Assembly: GCA_020025965.1 (NCBI GenBank)
Contig: JAHHRG010000040.1
Span: 1-18,133 of the forward strand
Source of the DNA: Sutterella sp.
GTDB taxonomy: Bacteria > Pseudomonadota > Gammaproteobacteria > Burkholderiales > Burkholderiaceae_F
Reading direction: 5' to 3'
Length of the DNA: 18,133 nt
The notes beneath the pieces are model-generated. The model was not told the origin of the DNA, did no database searches, and saw only the letters and a program-made list of their open reading frames with translations. This document shows positions 7,852-15,138 of this stretch, piece after piece (within the stretch, counting starts at the first letter, position 1; each line of letters starts with the position of its first letter). The position numbers and the translations under genes are program-made.

Positions 7852-8854
7852 AACCCAAGGTCTTCATAGCCTTGACGTCGTCAGACCAGCCCTTACGGAC
7901 ACGAACCCAAACTTCGAGGTGAGTGCGCTTGCCGAGCATTTCACCGACGTCAACTCGTGCCAGGCGACCGATTTCGCGAAGCTTCGCACCGCCCTCACCG
8001 ATAACGATGGGTTTGTGGCTTTCGCGTTCGACAATGAGTGTCGCAACAATGTCGGCCGACTCTTCGTCTTCAACCCAGCGATCGATCGTAACGGCGATAC
8101 CGTAGGGAAGTTCGTCACCGAGAAGACGGAAAGCCTTTTCGCGAATCGTTTCAGCAACAAGGAATCGGGGCGAACGGTCCGTGTACATATCCGGATCGAA
8201 GAACGGTACGCTTTCAGGCAGGAGCTTCTTGATTTCGCTCAGCAGATCGTCCAACTGACGGTTCTTTTCCGCCGAACACGGTACGATCGCGGCAAACGGG
8301 AACTTCTGCATCGATTCGGCCATCAAGGGCAAGAGATTGTCTCGGCACTTGTTGAGGTCCGTCTTATTGATCGCGAGAATAACGTTCTTCGCATCCTTCG
8401 GAAGGAGACGAAGAACCTCAAGGTCAGCAGGACGCCAGCCGAGCGACTCGATACAGAAGACGACGGCATCGACTTCACCCAAGGTCGAACGAACGGTACG
8501 GTTCATGCGTCGGATCAACTGATTGCCGACCTTAGTCTGGAAACCCGGAGTGTCCATAAAGACAAACTGGGCGTCTTCCTGCGTCACTACGCCGAGGACG
8601 CGATCGCGCGTCGTCTGGGGCTTTTTGGACGTAATCGACACCTTTTCACCGATCAAATGGTTGATCAGGGTGGACTTACCGACGTTCGGACGGCCGATCA
8701 CGGCCACGTAACCGCAACGGAAACCTTCCGGCACCTTCGGAGCCAAGGCATTCATCTGAGCGAGCATTGCTTCGAGACGGTCGTCCTTTTCGCCCACGTC
8801 AACGCAGGCGTCGCCCGATTCATCGAGCGTCGTTTCGATCTTTTCTTCAGCCAT
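7844..8854 (-). CDS. era: GTPase Era, 30S ribosome assembly factor
   Basis: Era binds the 3' end of 16S rRNA and supports small-subunit maturation. The GTPase motifs are G1 GRPNVGKS (54-61), the TTRDR switch region (81-85), G3 DTPG (101-104) and G4 NKTD (163-166). The C-terminal KH domain has its GEGG loop at 286-289. The protein has 336 residues compared with about 300 in E. coli; the surplus is an acidic N-terminal stretch of about 45 residues before the G domain. AGGAG precedes the ATG by 8 bases, which supports the long start. The gene follows rnc by 12 bases and its stop overlaps the recO start. RNase III and Era being neighbours is a widely conserved rRNA-processing pair. Confidence 0.97.
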   Translation of the reverse strand: MAEEKIETTLDESGDACVDVGEKDDRLEAMLAQMNALAPKVPEGFRCGYVAVIGRPNVGKSTLINHLIGEKVSITSKKPQTTRDRVLGVVTQEDAQFVFMDTPGFQTKVGNQLIRRMNRTVRSTLGEVDAVVFCIESLGWRPADLEVLRLLPKDAKNVILAINKTDLNKCRDNLLPLMAESMQKFPFAAIVPCSAEKNRQLDDLLSEIKKLLPESVPFFDPDMYTDRSPRFLVAETIREKAFRLLGDELPYGIAVTIDRWVEDEESADIVATLIVERESHKPIVIGEGGAKLREIGRLARVDVGEMLGKRTHLEVWVRVRKGWSDDVKAMKTLGYD

Positions 8855-8866
8855 CTGTATGGACTC

Positions 8867-9559
8867 CTACTTATTGCGGATTTCGGGACGTTCTTTCACG
8901 AGAACGAGCGCAGCAGCCGCTGCTTCCTGTTCGGCAGCACGGCGACTCGTGGCTTCGCCCTTGGTCACGATCTCGAGCGCATCGATACGGCATTCCGTCT
9001 CAAAACGCTGACAGTGCTGAGCACCCGTGACCTGCACGAGCTGGTATTTAGGGAGCGGGAAATGATTCCCCTGCAAGCATTCCTGCAGAAGAGTCTTCGC
9101 ATCCTTACTCAACTGTTCGGGGGTAAGCGACGTGAGAATCGGCTCAAAGAGGCCAAGAATCACACGCTGTGCTTCTTCGAAGCCGCTTTCGTTAAAGACG
9201 GCACCGAACAGGGCTTCCATAGCGTCGGCCATGATCGAGGGACGGTGAGCACCGCCCGTTTTCATTTCGCCCTCACCCAAATGAAGGAAGCTCGAGACGT
9301 CGATTTCCTTGCCGATCACGGCCAAGGTCTTTTCGCAAACGAGATTGGCACGCACACGGGAGAGTTCCCCTTCCGTGAAGTGCTTGTCGCGAAGAAAGAG
9401 AGCATTGCCGATTACACAGTTCAGAACCGAGTCGCCCAAAAATTCCAGGCGTTCGTTGTGTTCTGCCGCGAAACTGCGATGCGTCACGGCGCGTTCGAGA
9501 AGCTTGCGATTTTTGAACGTATAACCGATACGTTCTTCAAGCAGACTGAGATTTTCCAC
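8867..9559 (-). CDS. rnc: Ribonuclease III
   Basis: RNase III cleaves double-stranded RNA, including rRNA precursors. The catalytic domain holds NERLEFLGD (35-43) with metal-binding Glu39 and Asp43, and SIMADAMEALFGAVF with Asp112 and Glu115. A C-terminal double-stranded RNA-binding domain follows at about 152-222 and ends in the Ala-rich helix AAEQEAAAAAL. The protein has 230 residues, the normal length. The start is a GTG at 9559 with GGAGAG 9 bases upstream. It lies 17 bases after lepB and 12 before era. Confidence 0.97.
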   Translation of the reverse strand: MENLSLLEERIGYTFKNRKLLERAVTHRSFAAEHNERLEFLGDSVLNCVIGNALFLRDKHFTEGELSRVRANLVCEKTLAVIGKEIDVSSFLHLGEGEMKTGGAHRPSIMADAMEALFGAVFNESGFEEAQRVILGLFEPILTSLTPEQLSKDAKTLLQECLQGNHFPLPKYQLVQVTGAQHCQRFETECRIDALEIVTKGEATSRRAAEQEAAAAALVLVKERPEIRNK

Positions 9560-9576
9560 TTTAACTGTCTCTCCGA

Positions 9577-10467
9577 TTATCGGAAGGAGCCGATACGGCT
9601 CATGTCGCCGAAGTTAGCCCAAATGAGGGTAGCTCGACCGACGAGGTTTTCGTCGGGAACAAAGCCCCAGTAACGGCTGTCTTCGGAATTGTCTCGGTTG
9701 TCGCCCATAGCGAAGTAATGGCCTTCGGGAATGCGGCAGACGAAACCGGTGCTGTTGTAACGGCAGGAATCTTCCATCTTGGAGATAGCCTGCAGGGGAA
9801 CCCAAGAAGGACGTCGATGGTCGACGGCGATCATATGATCCTTGCCGCCCAAGGTTTCTTCACGCTGATCGAGAGTCACCATGCTGTGGTCGTCGATAAA
9901 GTCGGCGTGACCCGTCTGGGGTTGTTCGGTGCCGTTGATGTACAACACCTTGTTTTTATATTCCACCGTATCGCCCGGAACGGCGACGATACGCTTGATG
10001 TAGTCAACGGACGGGTCGCGCGGGTACTTGAATACCACCACGTCACCGCGTTCGGGGCTGCCCAAATCAATCACCTTCCAGTTCAGAACCGGGAGACGAA
10101 TGCCGTATTCGTACTTGTTGACAAGAATGAAGTCGCCAACGTGCAGAGTCGGCAACATCGAACCCGACGGAATACGGAAGGGTTCGAAGAGGAAGCTGCG
10201 AAGCACGAAAACGAGAAGAATCACCGGGAAAAGTCCGGCCGTGTACTCGAGCCACCAGGGCTGACGGAGAATCTTTGCCTTGAGATCGTTGCAGGCATCG
10301 ATCACGGCCTTTTCGCCGCGGTCGATTGCTTCGCGGTTGTCCGCTTCAAAGCGAGCGGCCGCTTCTTCGGCACGCTGACGGCGTTCGGGCAAAAAGCGCT
10401 TGCGTTCGAGGATGAAGAAAACACCCGTTACGACCGTAAGAAGGAAAAGAATCAAAGGAAAGTTCAT
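9577..10467 (-). CDS. lepB: Signal peptidase I
   Basis: LepB is an inner-membrane Ser/Lys protease that removes signal peptides from exported proteins. It has two N-terminal hydrophobic segments (about 3-20 and 79-95) flanking a charged cytoplasmic loop, then the periplasmic catalytic domain. The nucleophile region is IPSGSMLPTL with Ser103; the general base is Lys158 in DYIKRIVAVPGD; the conserved box E is GDNRDNSEDSRYWG (255-268). Cys235 and Cys244 flank a short loop, as in the disulfide of the E. coli enzyme. Its 296 residues are in the normal range. The gene is separated from lepA by 83 bases containing a hairpin. The Shine-Dalgarno is weak (GAAAG). Confidence 0.97.
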   Translation of the reverse strand: MNFPLILFLLTVVTGVFFILERKRFLPERRQRAEEAAARFEADNREAIDRGEKAVIDACNDLKAKILRQPWWLEYTAGLFPVILLVFVLRSFLFEPFRIPSGSMLPTLHVGDFILVNKYEYGIRLPVLNWKVIDLGSPERGDVVVFKYPRDPSVDYIKRIVAVPGDTVEYKNKVLYINGTEQPQTGHADFIDDHSMVTLDQREETLGGKDHMIAVDHRRPSWVPLQAISKMEDSCRYNSTGFVCRIPEGHYFAMGDNRDNSEDSRYWGFVPDENLVGRATLIWANFGDMSRIGSFR

Positions 10468-10508
10468 GGCTTTCTTTCACCGTAAAGATTTGTCGTCTGA
10501 TGCACTGA

Positions 10509-10536
10509 AAGCGGAGTGCTCCAATGCGCTCCGCTT
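10509..10536. other. Hairpin in the lepA-lepB gap
   Basis: AAGCGGAG pairs with CTCCGCTT around a 12-base loop that adds one G-U pair. No T run follows on the minus strand, so it is not a standard terminator. It could be an mRNA stability or processing element, or reduce readthrough from lepA into lepB. Confidence 0.4.
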
Positions 10537-10550
10537 CCCATAGTGAGTTC

Positions 10551-12341
10551 TTATTCGTCCTGCTGAAGGATAGCAAGGAAAGCTTCCTGCGGAATTTCCA
10601 CCGAGCCCACTTGCTTCATACGCTTCTTACCGGCCTTCTGCTTTTCCAACAACTTGCGCTTACGCGTGATGTCACCGCCGTAACACTTCGCCAACACGTT
10701 CTTGCGCAAGGCCTTCACGTTTTCTCGAGCGATGATGTTCGCGCCGATGGCGGCCTGAATCGAGACTTCGTACATCTGTCGCGGAATCAGGGAGCGAAGT
10801 CGCGAGGCGATTTCACGGCCGCGGGAGATGGCATTCGATCGGTGAAGGATACTGCTCAAGGCGTCCACTCGGTCGCCGTTAATGAGCATGTCAACCTTCA
10901 CCACGTCGGAGGCACGGTATTCGAGGAATTCGTAGTCCATCGAAGCGTAACCGCGCGTCAAGGACTTCATGCGGTCGAAGAAGTCGAGCACGATTTCGGC
11001 CAACGGGAGTTCGTAGGTCAAATGGACCTGACGGCCGTGGTAAGCCAAATTCGTCTGGATACCGCGCTTTTCCTGACAAAGCTTCATCACGACGCCCACG
11101 TATTCGTCGGGCACGAAAATCGTCACCGTGTCGATCGGCTCACGGATTTCCTGGATCTTGTCAACGGGCGGGAGCTTGGAAGGATTTTCCACCATGCAGG
11201 TTTCGCCGTTCGTCATTTCGACTTCATACACCACGGACGGCGCCGTCGTGATGAGTTCCATGTTGTATTCGCGCTCGAGTCGTTCCTGCACGATATCCAT
11301 GTGAAGAAGACCCAAGAAGCCGGCACGGAAACCGAAACCCAAGGCCTGAGAAACTTCGGGTTCGAACTGAAGAGCCGCATCGTTCAACTGAAGCTTCGTC
11401 AACGCATCGCGCAGAGCATCGTACTGATTCGATTCGACCGGATAGAGACCAGCAAAGACCTGCGGTTTCACTTCCTTAAAGCCGTGAATCGGTTCGTCGG
11501 CCGGATTGCGGTCAAGGGTCAGAGTGTCGCCCACACGAGCGTTCTTCAATTCCTTGATACCGGCAATTACGAAGCCCACCATACCCGTCGTCAATTCCTT
11601 CATCGGCTGGCTCTTCGGCGTGAAGATACCGAGCTGTTCGACGAGGTAAGAAGCACCGGAAGCCATCAGGCGAATCTTGTCCTTCTGGCGAATGGTACCG
11701 TTCACCACGCGAACGAGCATCACGACACCGACGTAGTTGTCAAACCACGAGTCGATCACGAGAGCCTGAAGCTTGCCGTCCGGATCACCCTTCGGAGGCG
11801 GAACGTCTCGAACGACGCGCTCCAGAATGTCGTCAATCCCCATTCCCGTCTTGGCGGAACAGGGAATGGCATCCGTCGCGTCAATACCGATGACGTCTTC
11901 AATTTCCTCAGAGGCTTCGTCGGGATTGGCGCTCCCCAAGTCCATCTTGTTGAGAACGGGGATGACGTTTACCCCGAGATCAATCGCGGTGTAGCAGTTA
12001 GCCACCGTCTGTGCTTCCACGCCCTGCGTCGCGTCAACCACGAGCAAAGCACCTTCGCAGGCGGAAAGAGAACGGCTCACTTCGTAAGAGAAGTCAACGT
12101 GCCCCGGAGTATCGATCAAATTGAGCGTATAAACCTTGCCGTCCTTCGCGGGATACTGCAGCGAGGCGGTCTGCGCCTTGATGGTAATGCCGCGTTCGCG
12201 TTCCAGGTCCATATTGTCGAGAACCTGCGCACTCATCTCACGATTGGAGAGACCGCCGCAACGTTGAATCAGGCGGTCGGCCAGCGTGGACTTACCGTGG
12301 TCGATATGGGCAATGATGGAAAAATTGCGAATATTCTGCAT
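10551..12341 (-). CDS. lepA: Elongation factor 4 (LepA GTPase)
   Basis: LepA is a ribosome-associated translational GTPase linked to back-translocation, initiation and 30S assembly. The protein has 596 residues, the standard length. The G domain has AHIDHGKST (11-19), RERGITIK (48-55), DTPGHVDF (77-84) and NKMD (131-134). Domains II, III and V follow, and the LepA-specific C-terminal domain ends with GGDITRKRKLLEKQKAGKK. It is the first gene of the lepA-lepB-rnc-era-recO-pdxJ-nagZ unit. The ATG lacks a visible Shine-Dalgarno, but the conserved N-terminus fixes the start. An extended -10 element and a 16-base palindrome lie upstream. Confidence 0.98.
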   Translation of the reverse strand: MQNIRNFSIIAHIDHGKSTLADRLIQRCGGLSNREMSAQVLDNMDLERERGITIKAQTASLQYPAKDGKVYTLNLIDTPGHVDFSYEVSRSLSACEGALLVVDATQGVEAQTVANCYTAIDLGVNVIPVLNKMDLGSANPDEASEEIEDVIGIDATDAIPCSAKTGMGIDDILERVVRDVPPPKGDPDGKLQALVIDSWFDNYVGVVMLVRVVNGTIRQKDKIRLMASGASYLVEQLGIFTPKSQPMKELTTGMVGFVIAGIKELKNARVGDTLTLDRNPADEPIHGFKEVKPQVFAGLYPVESNQYDALRDALTKLQLNDAALQFEPEVSQALGFGFRAGFLGLLHMDIVQERLEREYNMELITTAPSVVYEVEMTNGETCMVENPSKLPPVDKIQEIREPIDTVTIFVPDEYVGVVMKLCQEKRGIQTNLAYHGRQVHLTYELPLAEIVLDFFDRMKSLTRGYASMDYEFLEYRASDVVKVDMLINGDRVDALSSILHRSNAISRGREIASRLRSLIPRQMYEVSIQAAIGANIIARENVKALRKNVLAKCYGGDITRKRKLLEKQKAGKKRMKQVGSVEIPQEAFLAILQQDE

Positions 12342-12400
12342 TGATGTGTATCTGTGAATGGAGAAATGACGCGTAGAACGCGACGGCTTTTGAACAGGTT

Positions 12401-12409
12401 ATTTTAGCA
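12401..12409 (-). promoter_or_regulatory. Candidate extended -10 promoter of the lepA unit
   Basis: TGCTAAAAT on the minus strand matches TGnTATAAT at all but one position. It would start transcription near 12394, giving a leader of about 50 bases. No good -35 hexamer lies 17 bases upstream, as is allowed for extended -10 promoters. The same nonamer occurs upstream of rpmF. Confidence 0.45.
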
Positions 12410-12426
12410 TTGAGTTGCCGTCTTCT

Positions 12427-12442
12427 TTCGGGATATCCCGAA
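12427..12442. promoter_or_regulatory. Perfect 16-base palindrome TTCGGGATATCCCGAA
   Basis: The element is fully self-complementary. It lies roughly 18 to 33 bases upstream of the candidate lepA -10 hexamer, overlapping the expected -35 region. This position suits repressor binding or activator contact. It is separate from the fabF terminator further upstream. Confidence 0.45.
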
Positions 12443-12453
12443 TTAAGGCGCTC

Positions 12454-12488
12454 AAATGCAAACATCCGACCCAAACGGATCGGATGTT
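12454..12488 (-). terminator. Intrinsic terminator downstream of fabF
   Basis: AACATCCGA pairs with TCGGATGTT over 9 bases around a 10-base loop (12470-12479). On the minus strand it is followed by TTTGCATTTG. It lies 26 bases past the fabF stop and separates the fab cluster from the lepA unit. A T6 run on the opposite side suggests bidirectional function. Confidence 0.75.
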
Positions 12489-12514
12489 CGTGTTTTTTGC
12501 CGTTAAGCGAAAGC

Positions 12515-13753
12515 TTATTCGGTCCAGCGACGGTAGATCACCGTGGAATTCGTGCCGCCGAAGCCGAACGAATTCTTCATACCGTATTCGATCTTCATCG
12601 GGCGAGCCTTATTGGCGCAGCAGTCGATGTCGCATTCCGGATCCTGATTCTGGACGTTGATGGTCGGAGGCGAAATCTGATCTTCGATTGCCTTGATCGT
12701 GAAGACGGATTCGACACCGCCGGCGCCCCCCAGCAAGTGACCGGTCATGGACTTCGTGGAGTTGACGACCATGTTCTTCGTGTGTTCGCCGAAGACTTCG
12801 CGAATAGCCTTCACTTCGTTGACGTCGCCGACAGCGGTGGAGGTACCGTGAGCATTGAGGTACTGAATGTCTTCCGGCTTCAAACCGGCGTTCTTCAGAG
12901 CCATGCGCATGCAGCGGACAGGACCGTCGGTCGACGGAGTCGTGATGTGATAGGCATCGCCGGAAAGACCGTAACCCACGATTTCAGCGTAGATATGAGC
13001 GCCGCGAGCCTTGGCGTGTTCGAGTTCTTCGAGAACGAGGATACCGGCACCTTCACCCATGACGAAACCGTCGCGATCCTTGTCGAACGGACGAGAGGCC
13101 GTAGCAGGATCGTCGTTACGACGAGAAAGCGCATGCATGGCGTCGAAAGCACCCATAGAGAGCGGATGAATCGTGGACTCGCAACCGCCGGCTACCATAG
13201 CGGTACAGTCGCCTCGGCGAATCATGTGCATTGCTTCGCCGATGGCGTGCAAGCCCGTAGAGCAAGCCGTCACGTGAGCAATGTTGGGGCCCTTCAGATT
13301 ACGCATGATGGCGAGCTGACCGGAAGCCATATTGACGATACAGCCAGGAATCATGAAAGGAGAGATACGGCGGGGACCGCGGTTCATCAGAGCTTCGTGG
13401 TTGGCAGCGATGACAGGGAGACCGCCGATACCGGAACCGATGGCGCAACCGATTTCCGGTGCGAATTCTTCCGTGATTTCAAGACCGGAGTCGTCGAGAG
13501 CCATCATGCCCGCGGCAACGCCGAAATGAATGAATCGGTCGAAACGACGAATTTCCTTAACACCGAGATATTTGGCGGCATCAAAGTCCTTCACCTCACC
13601 GGCAATCTGGCTACCGAGAGCGGATGCGTCGAAAGCGGTGACGGTACTGATACCGCACTTACCTTCAAGAGCGGCCTTCCAGCTCGTTTCGAGATCGTTA
13701 CCGATCGGACTGATCATACCGAGACCGGTAACGACTACGCGACGGTTCATCAT
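12515..13753 (-). CDS. fabF: 3-oxoacyl-ACP synthase II (KAS II)
   Basis: FabF condenses malonyl-ACP with growing acyl-ACP in type II fatty-acid elongation. The catalytic triad is clear: Cys164 in TACSTG, His302 in NAHGTST and His339 in STKSMTGH, with Lys334 adjacent. The C-terminal GFGGTN motif is present. I moved the start to the ATG at 13753, because AAGGA lies 8 bases upstream and this gives 412 residues, the family length. The upstream ATG at 13771 would lie in front of that ribosome binding site. The gene is separated from acpP by about 200 bases with a terminator and other hairpins, so it may have its own promoter as well as readthrough from acpP. Confidence 0.97.
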   Translation of the reverse strand: MMNRRVVVTGLGMISPIGNDLETSWKAALEGKCGISTVTAFDASALGSQIAGEVKDFDAAKYLGVKEIRRFDRFIHFGVAAGMMALDDSGLEITEEFAPEIGCAIGSGIGGLPVIAANHEALMNRGPRRISPFMIPGCIVNMASGQLAIMRNLKGPNIAHVTACSTGLHAIGEAMHMIRRGDCTAMVAGGCESTIHPLSMGAFDAMHALSRRNDDPATASRPFDKDRDGFVMGEGAGILVLEELEHAKARGAHIYAEIVGYGLSGDAYHITTPSTDGPVRCMRMALKNAGLKPEDIQYLNAHGTSTAVGDVNEVKAIREVFGEHTKNMVVNSTKSMTGHLLGGAGGVESVFTIKAIEDQISPPTINVQNQDPECDIDCCANKARPMKIEYGMKNSFGFGGTNSTVIYRRWTE

Positions 13754-13794
13754 GTTGTGAATCCTTATCATGAAAAAATTGGGCCCCGAGACAC

Positions 13795-13845
13795 ATTCGG
13801 TTAACGAATTGGTCCGTCGGGACTAGCCGAATCAGGGGATTCGGC
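13795..13845 (-). other. Tandem hairpins between the acpP terminator and fabF
   Basis: GCCGAATC-AGGG-GATTCGGC (13826-13845) is a perfect 8-base stem, and ATTCG-GTTAA-CGAAT (13795-13809) is a smaller 5-base stem. Neither has a T run. They lie in the leader or promoter region of fabF and share the ATTCG/CGAAT motif. They may be mRNA structures or regulator sites. Confidence 0.4.
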
Positions 13846-13851
13846 CGGTCG

Positions 13852-13884
13852 TAAAAACAACAGTGGGACCTCTAAAGGTCCCAC
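13852..13884 (-). terminator. Intrinsic terminator downstream of acpP
   Basis: GTGGGACCT/AGGTCCCAC forms a perfect 9-base stem with a 4-base loop. On the minus strand it is followed by TGTTGTTTTTAC. It lies about 73 bases beyond the acpP stop. A further hairpin GTCGGT/ACCGAC (13931-13949) lies just after the stop codon. Confidence 0.85.
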
Positions 13885-13956
13885 AGCGGCACCCCTCAAA
13901 GCGAATTGACGGGTGACTTTATCCGTGTTTGTCGGTCAGTAGAACCGACAACGGCA

Positions 13957-14196
13957 TTACTTGTTGACAGCGCCCTTGACGTAGTCGATGGCCTGCTGAA
14001 CGGTACGGAGGTTTTCCTGTTCCGTGTCAGGGATTTCGATGCCGAAAGCATCTTCGAGAGCGAGGGACATTTCAACCGTGGTAAGGCTGTCAGCGCCGAG
14101 GTCTTCGATGAAAGAAGATTCATTCTTGATGTCTTCTTCCTTGATGCCAAGCTGTTCAGCAACGATCTTCTTGACCTTCAGTTCGATATCTTCCAT
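13957..14196 (-). CDS. acpP: Acyl carrier protein
   Basis: AcpP carries growing acyl chains on a 4'-phosphopantetheine arm. It is 79 residues long and acidic, with the arm attachment Ser37 in GADSL. The first turn of helix II reads DSLTTVEM rather than the usual DSLDTVE. The Asp after Leu, which normally contributes to the acidic partner-docking face, is therefore Thr39. The later EDAFGIEIPDTEQENL region is conserved. GGAG lies 8 bases upstream of the ATG. The gene has its own candidate promoter and terminators on both sides, consistent with the separate high expression usual for acpP. No acpS for its activation is present in the window. Confidence 0.98.
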   Translation of the reverse strand: MEDIELKVKKIVAEQLGIKEEDIKNESSFIEDLGADSLTTVEMSLALEDAFGIEIPDTEQENLRTVQQAIDYVKGAVNK

Positions 14197-14206
14197 TTTT
14201 TATTAC

Positions 14207-14290
14207 TCCGCAAATGGGGTTTCGCCCCGCCCAATGCGGGGAAATGTGATGGGTACATGAATACCCGAAATTTCTTAGCCTGTTATTGTA
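14207..14290 (-). promoter_or_regulatory. acpP promoter and structured leader
   Basis: A -10-like TACAAT lies at 14290-14285 on the minus strand; no clear -35 was found. The leader holds GGGTA/TACCC (14251-14266). CCCCGC (14241-14236) pairs with GCGGGG (14230-14225), and that second arm could instead pair with CCCC at 14219-14216, just before the Shine-Dalgarno GGAG. The two pairings exclude each other. Confidence 0.4.
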
Positions 14291-14316
14291 ACCAACAAGA
14301 CAGCATTTGTGTAGTC

Positions 14317-14338
14317 AAAAGGGCCCGCTACGGAGCCC
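14317..14338 (-). terminator. Terminator downstream of fabG
   Basis: On the minus strand GGGCTC pairs with GGGCCC through one G-U pair around CGTAGC, followed by TTTTG. It lies 14 bases past the fabG stop. The short stem and four T residues suggest partial termination. Confidence 0.65.
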
Positions 14339-14352
14339 CTCAACTGTAAGGA

Positions 14353-15120
14353 CTAACCAGTGAACATGCCGCCGTTGACGTGAAGGGTCGTACCCGTCAC
14401 GTAAGCGCCTGCATCAGAGGCCAAGAAAAGGCAAGCCTGAGCAATGTCGTCAGCCGCTCCGAGGCGGTTAAGCGGAATCTGAGCCAAGAGCGCAGCCTTA
14501 TGATCTTCCGGGAGTCCCGAGGTCATATCGGTGTCGATAAATCCGGGAGCGACGCAATTGACCGTGATGCCGCGAGAGCCGATTTCACGGGCGAGAGACT
14601 TGGTCATACCCATCAACCCCGCCTTAGCGGCGGAATAGTTCACCTGACCGGCATTGCCCATAGCGCCGACGACGGAAGAAATATTGATGATTCGACCCGA
14701 ACGCTGGCGCATCATCGGACGCACACAGGCGCGGCAGAGACGGAAAGCAGCCGTCAAGTCCGTTTCGATAACATCGCTCCAAGCGTCGTCCTTCATACGC
14801 ATGACAAGCGTGTCTCGCGTAATGCCGGCGTTGTTGACGAGCACGTCAATACGGCCGAAATCGGTCACGACGTTCGCAACGGCTTCGGCACTTGCTTCAC
14901 CGTCACAAACATTCAAAGCGATACCGCGGCCCTTGCCCCCCATTTCTTCAATGCGGGCGGAAATACGAGCAGCACCTTCTTCAGAAGTGGCGGTACCGAC
15001 AACGGTAGCGCCGGCCTTCACAAAAGCTTCAAGAATGGCAGCGCCGATCCCGCGGCTTGCACCCGTGATGAGTGCAACGCGACCTTCGAGAGCGTCGGCG
15101 GCAAAAATCGTCTTATCCAT
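14353..15120 (-). CDS. fabG: 3-oxoacyl-ACP reductase
   Basis: FabG is an NADPH-dependent short-chain dehydrogenase that reduces 3-oxoacyl-ACP in each fatty-acid elongation cycle. Its 255 residues are slightly longer than usual because of about 8 extra N-terminal residues before the Rossmann motif GASRGIG (20-26). NNAG is at 96-99, catalytic Ser149 in NISSVVG, Tyr162 and Lys166 in NYSAAKAG, and the C-terminal NGGM motif is present. The fourth member of the SDR tetrad, normally Asn in a T-N-L motif, is Asp121 here (GAC codon at 14760-14758). AAAGGAAG precedes the ATG by 8 bases. It lies 18 bases after fabD and is probably co-transcribed with fabH and fabD. Confidence 0.97.
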   Translation of the reverse strand: MDKTIFAADALEGRVALITGASRGIGAAILEAFVKAGATVVGTATSEEGAARISARIEEMGGKGRGIALNVCDGEASAEAVANVVTDFGRIDVLVNNAGITRDTLVMRMKDDAWSDVIETDLTAAFRLCRACVRPMMRQRSGRIINISSVVGAMGNAGQVNYSAAKAGLMGMTKSLAREIGSRGITVNCVAPGFIDTDMTSGLPEDHKAALLAQIPLNRLGAADDIAQACLFLASDAGAYVTGTTLHVNGGMFTG

Positions 15121-15138
15121 CGGTAAAACTTCCTTTGA

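Noticed and set aside
10524..12344. 606-codon plus-strand open frame opposite lepA
   Set aside because: It mirrors lepA almost exactly, shows no known domain, and is explained by codon bias of the real gene.
12410..13804. 464-codon plus-strand open frame opposite fabF
   Set aside because: Antisense shadow of fabF, with His/Arg/Asp-rich composition and no recognisable motif or ribosome binding site.
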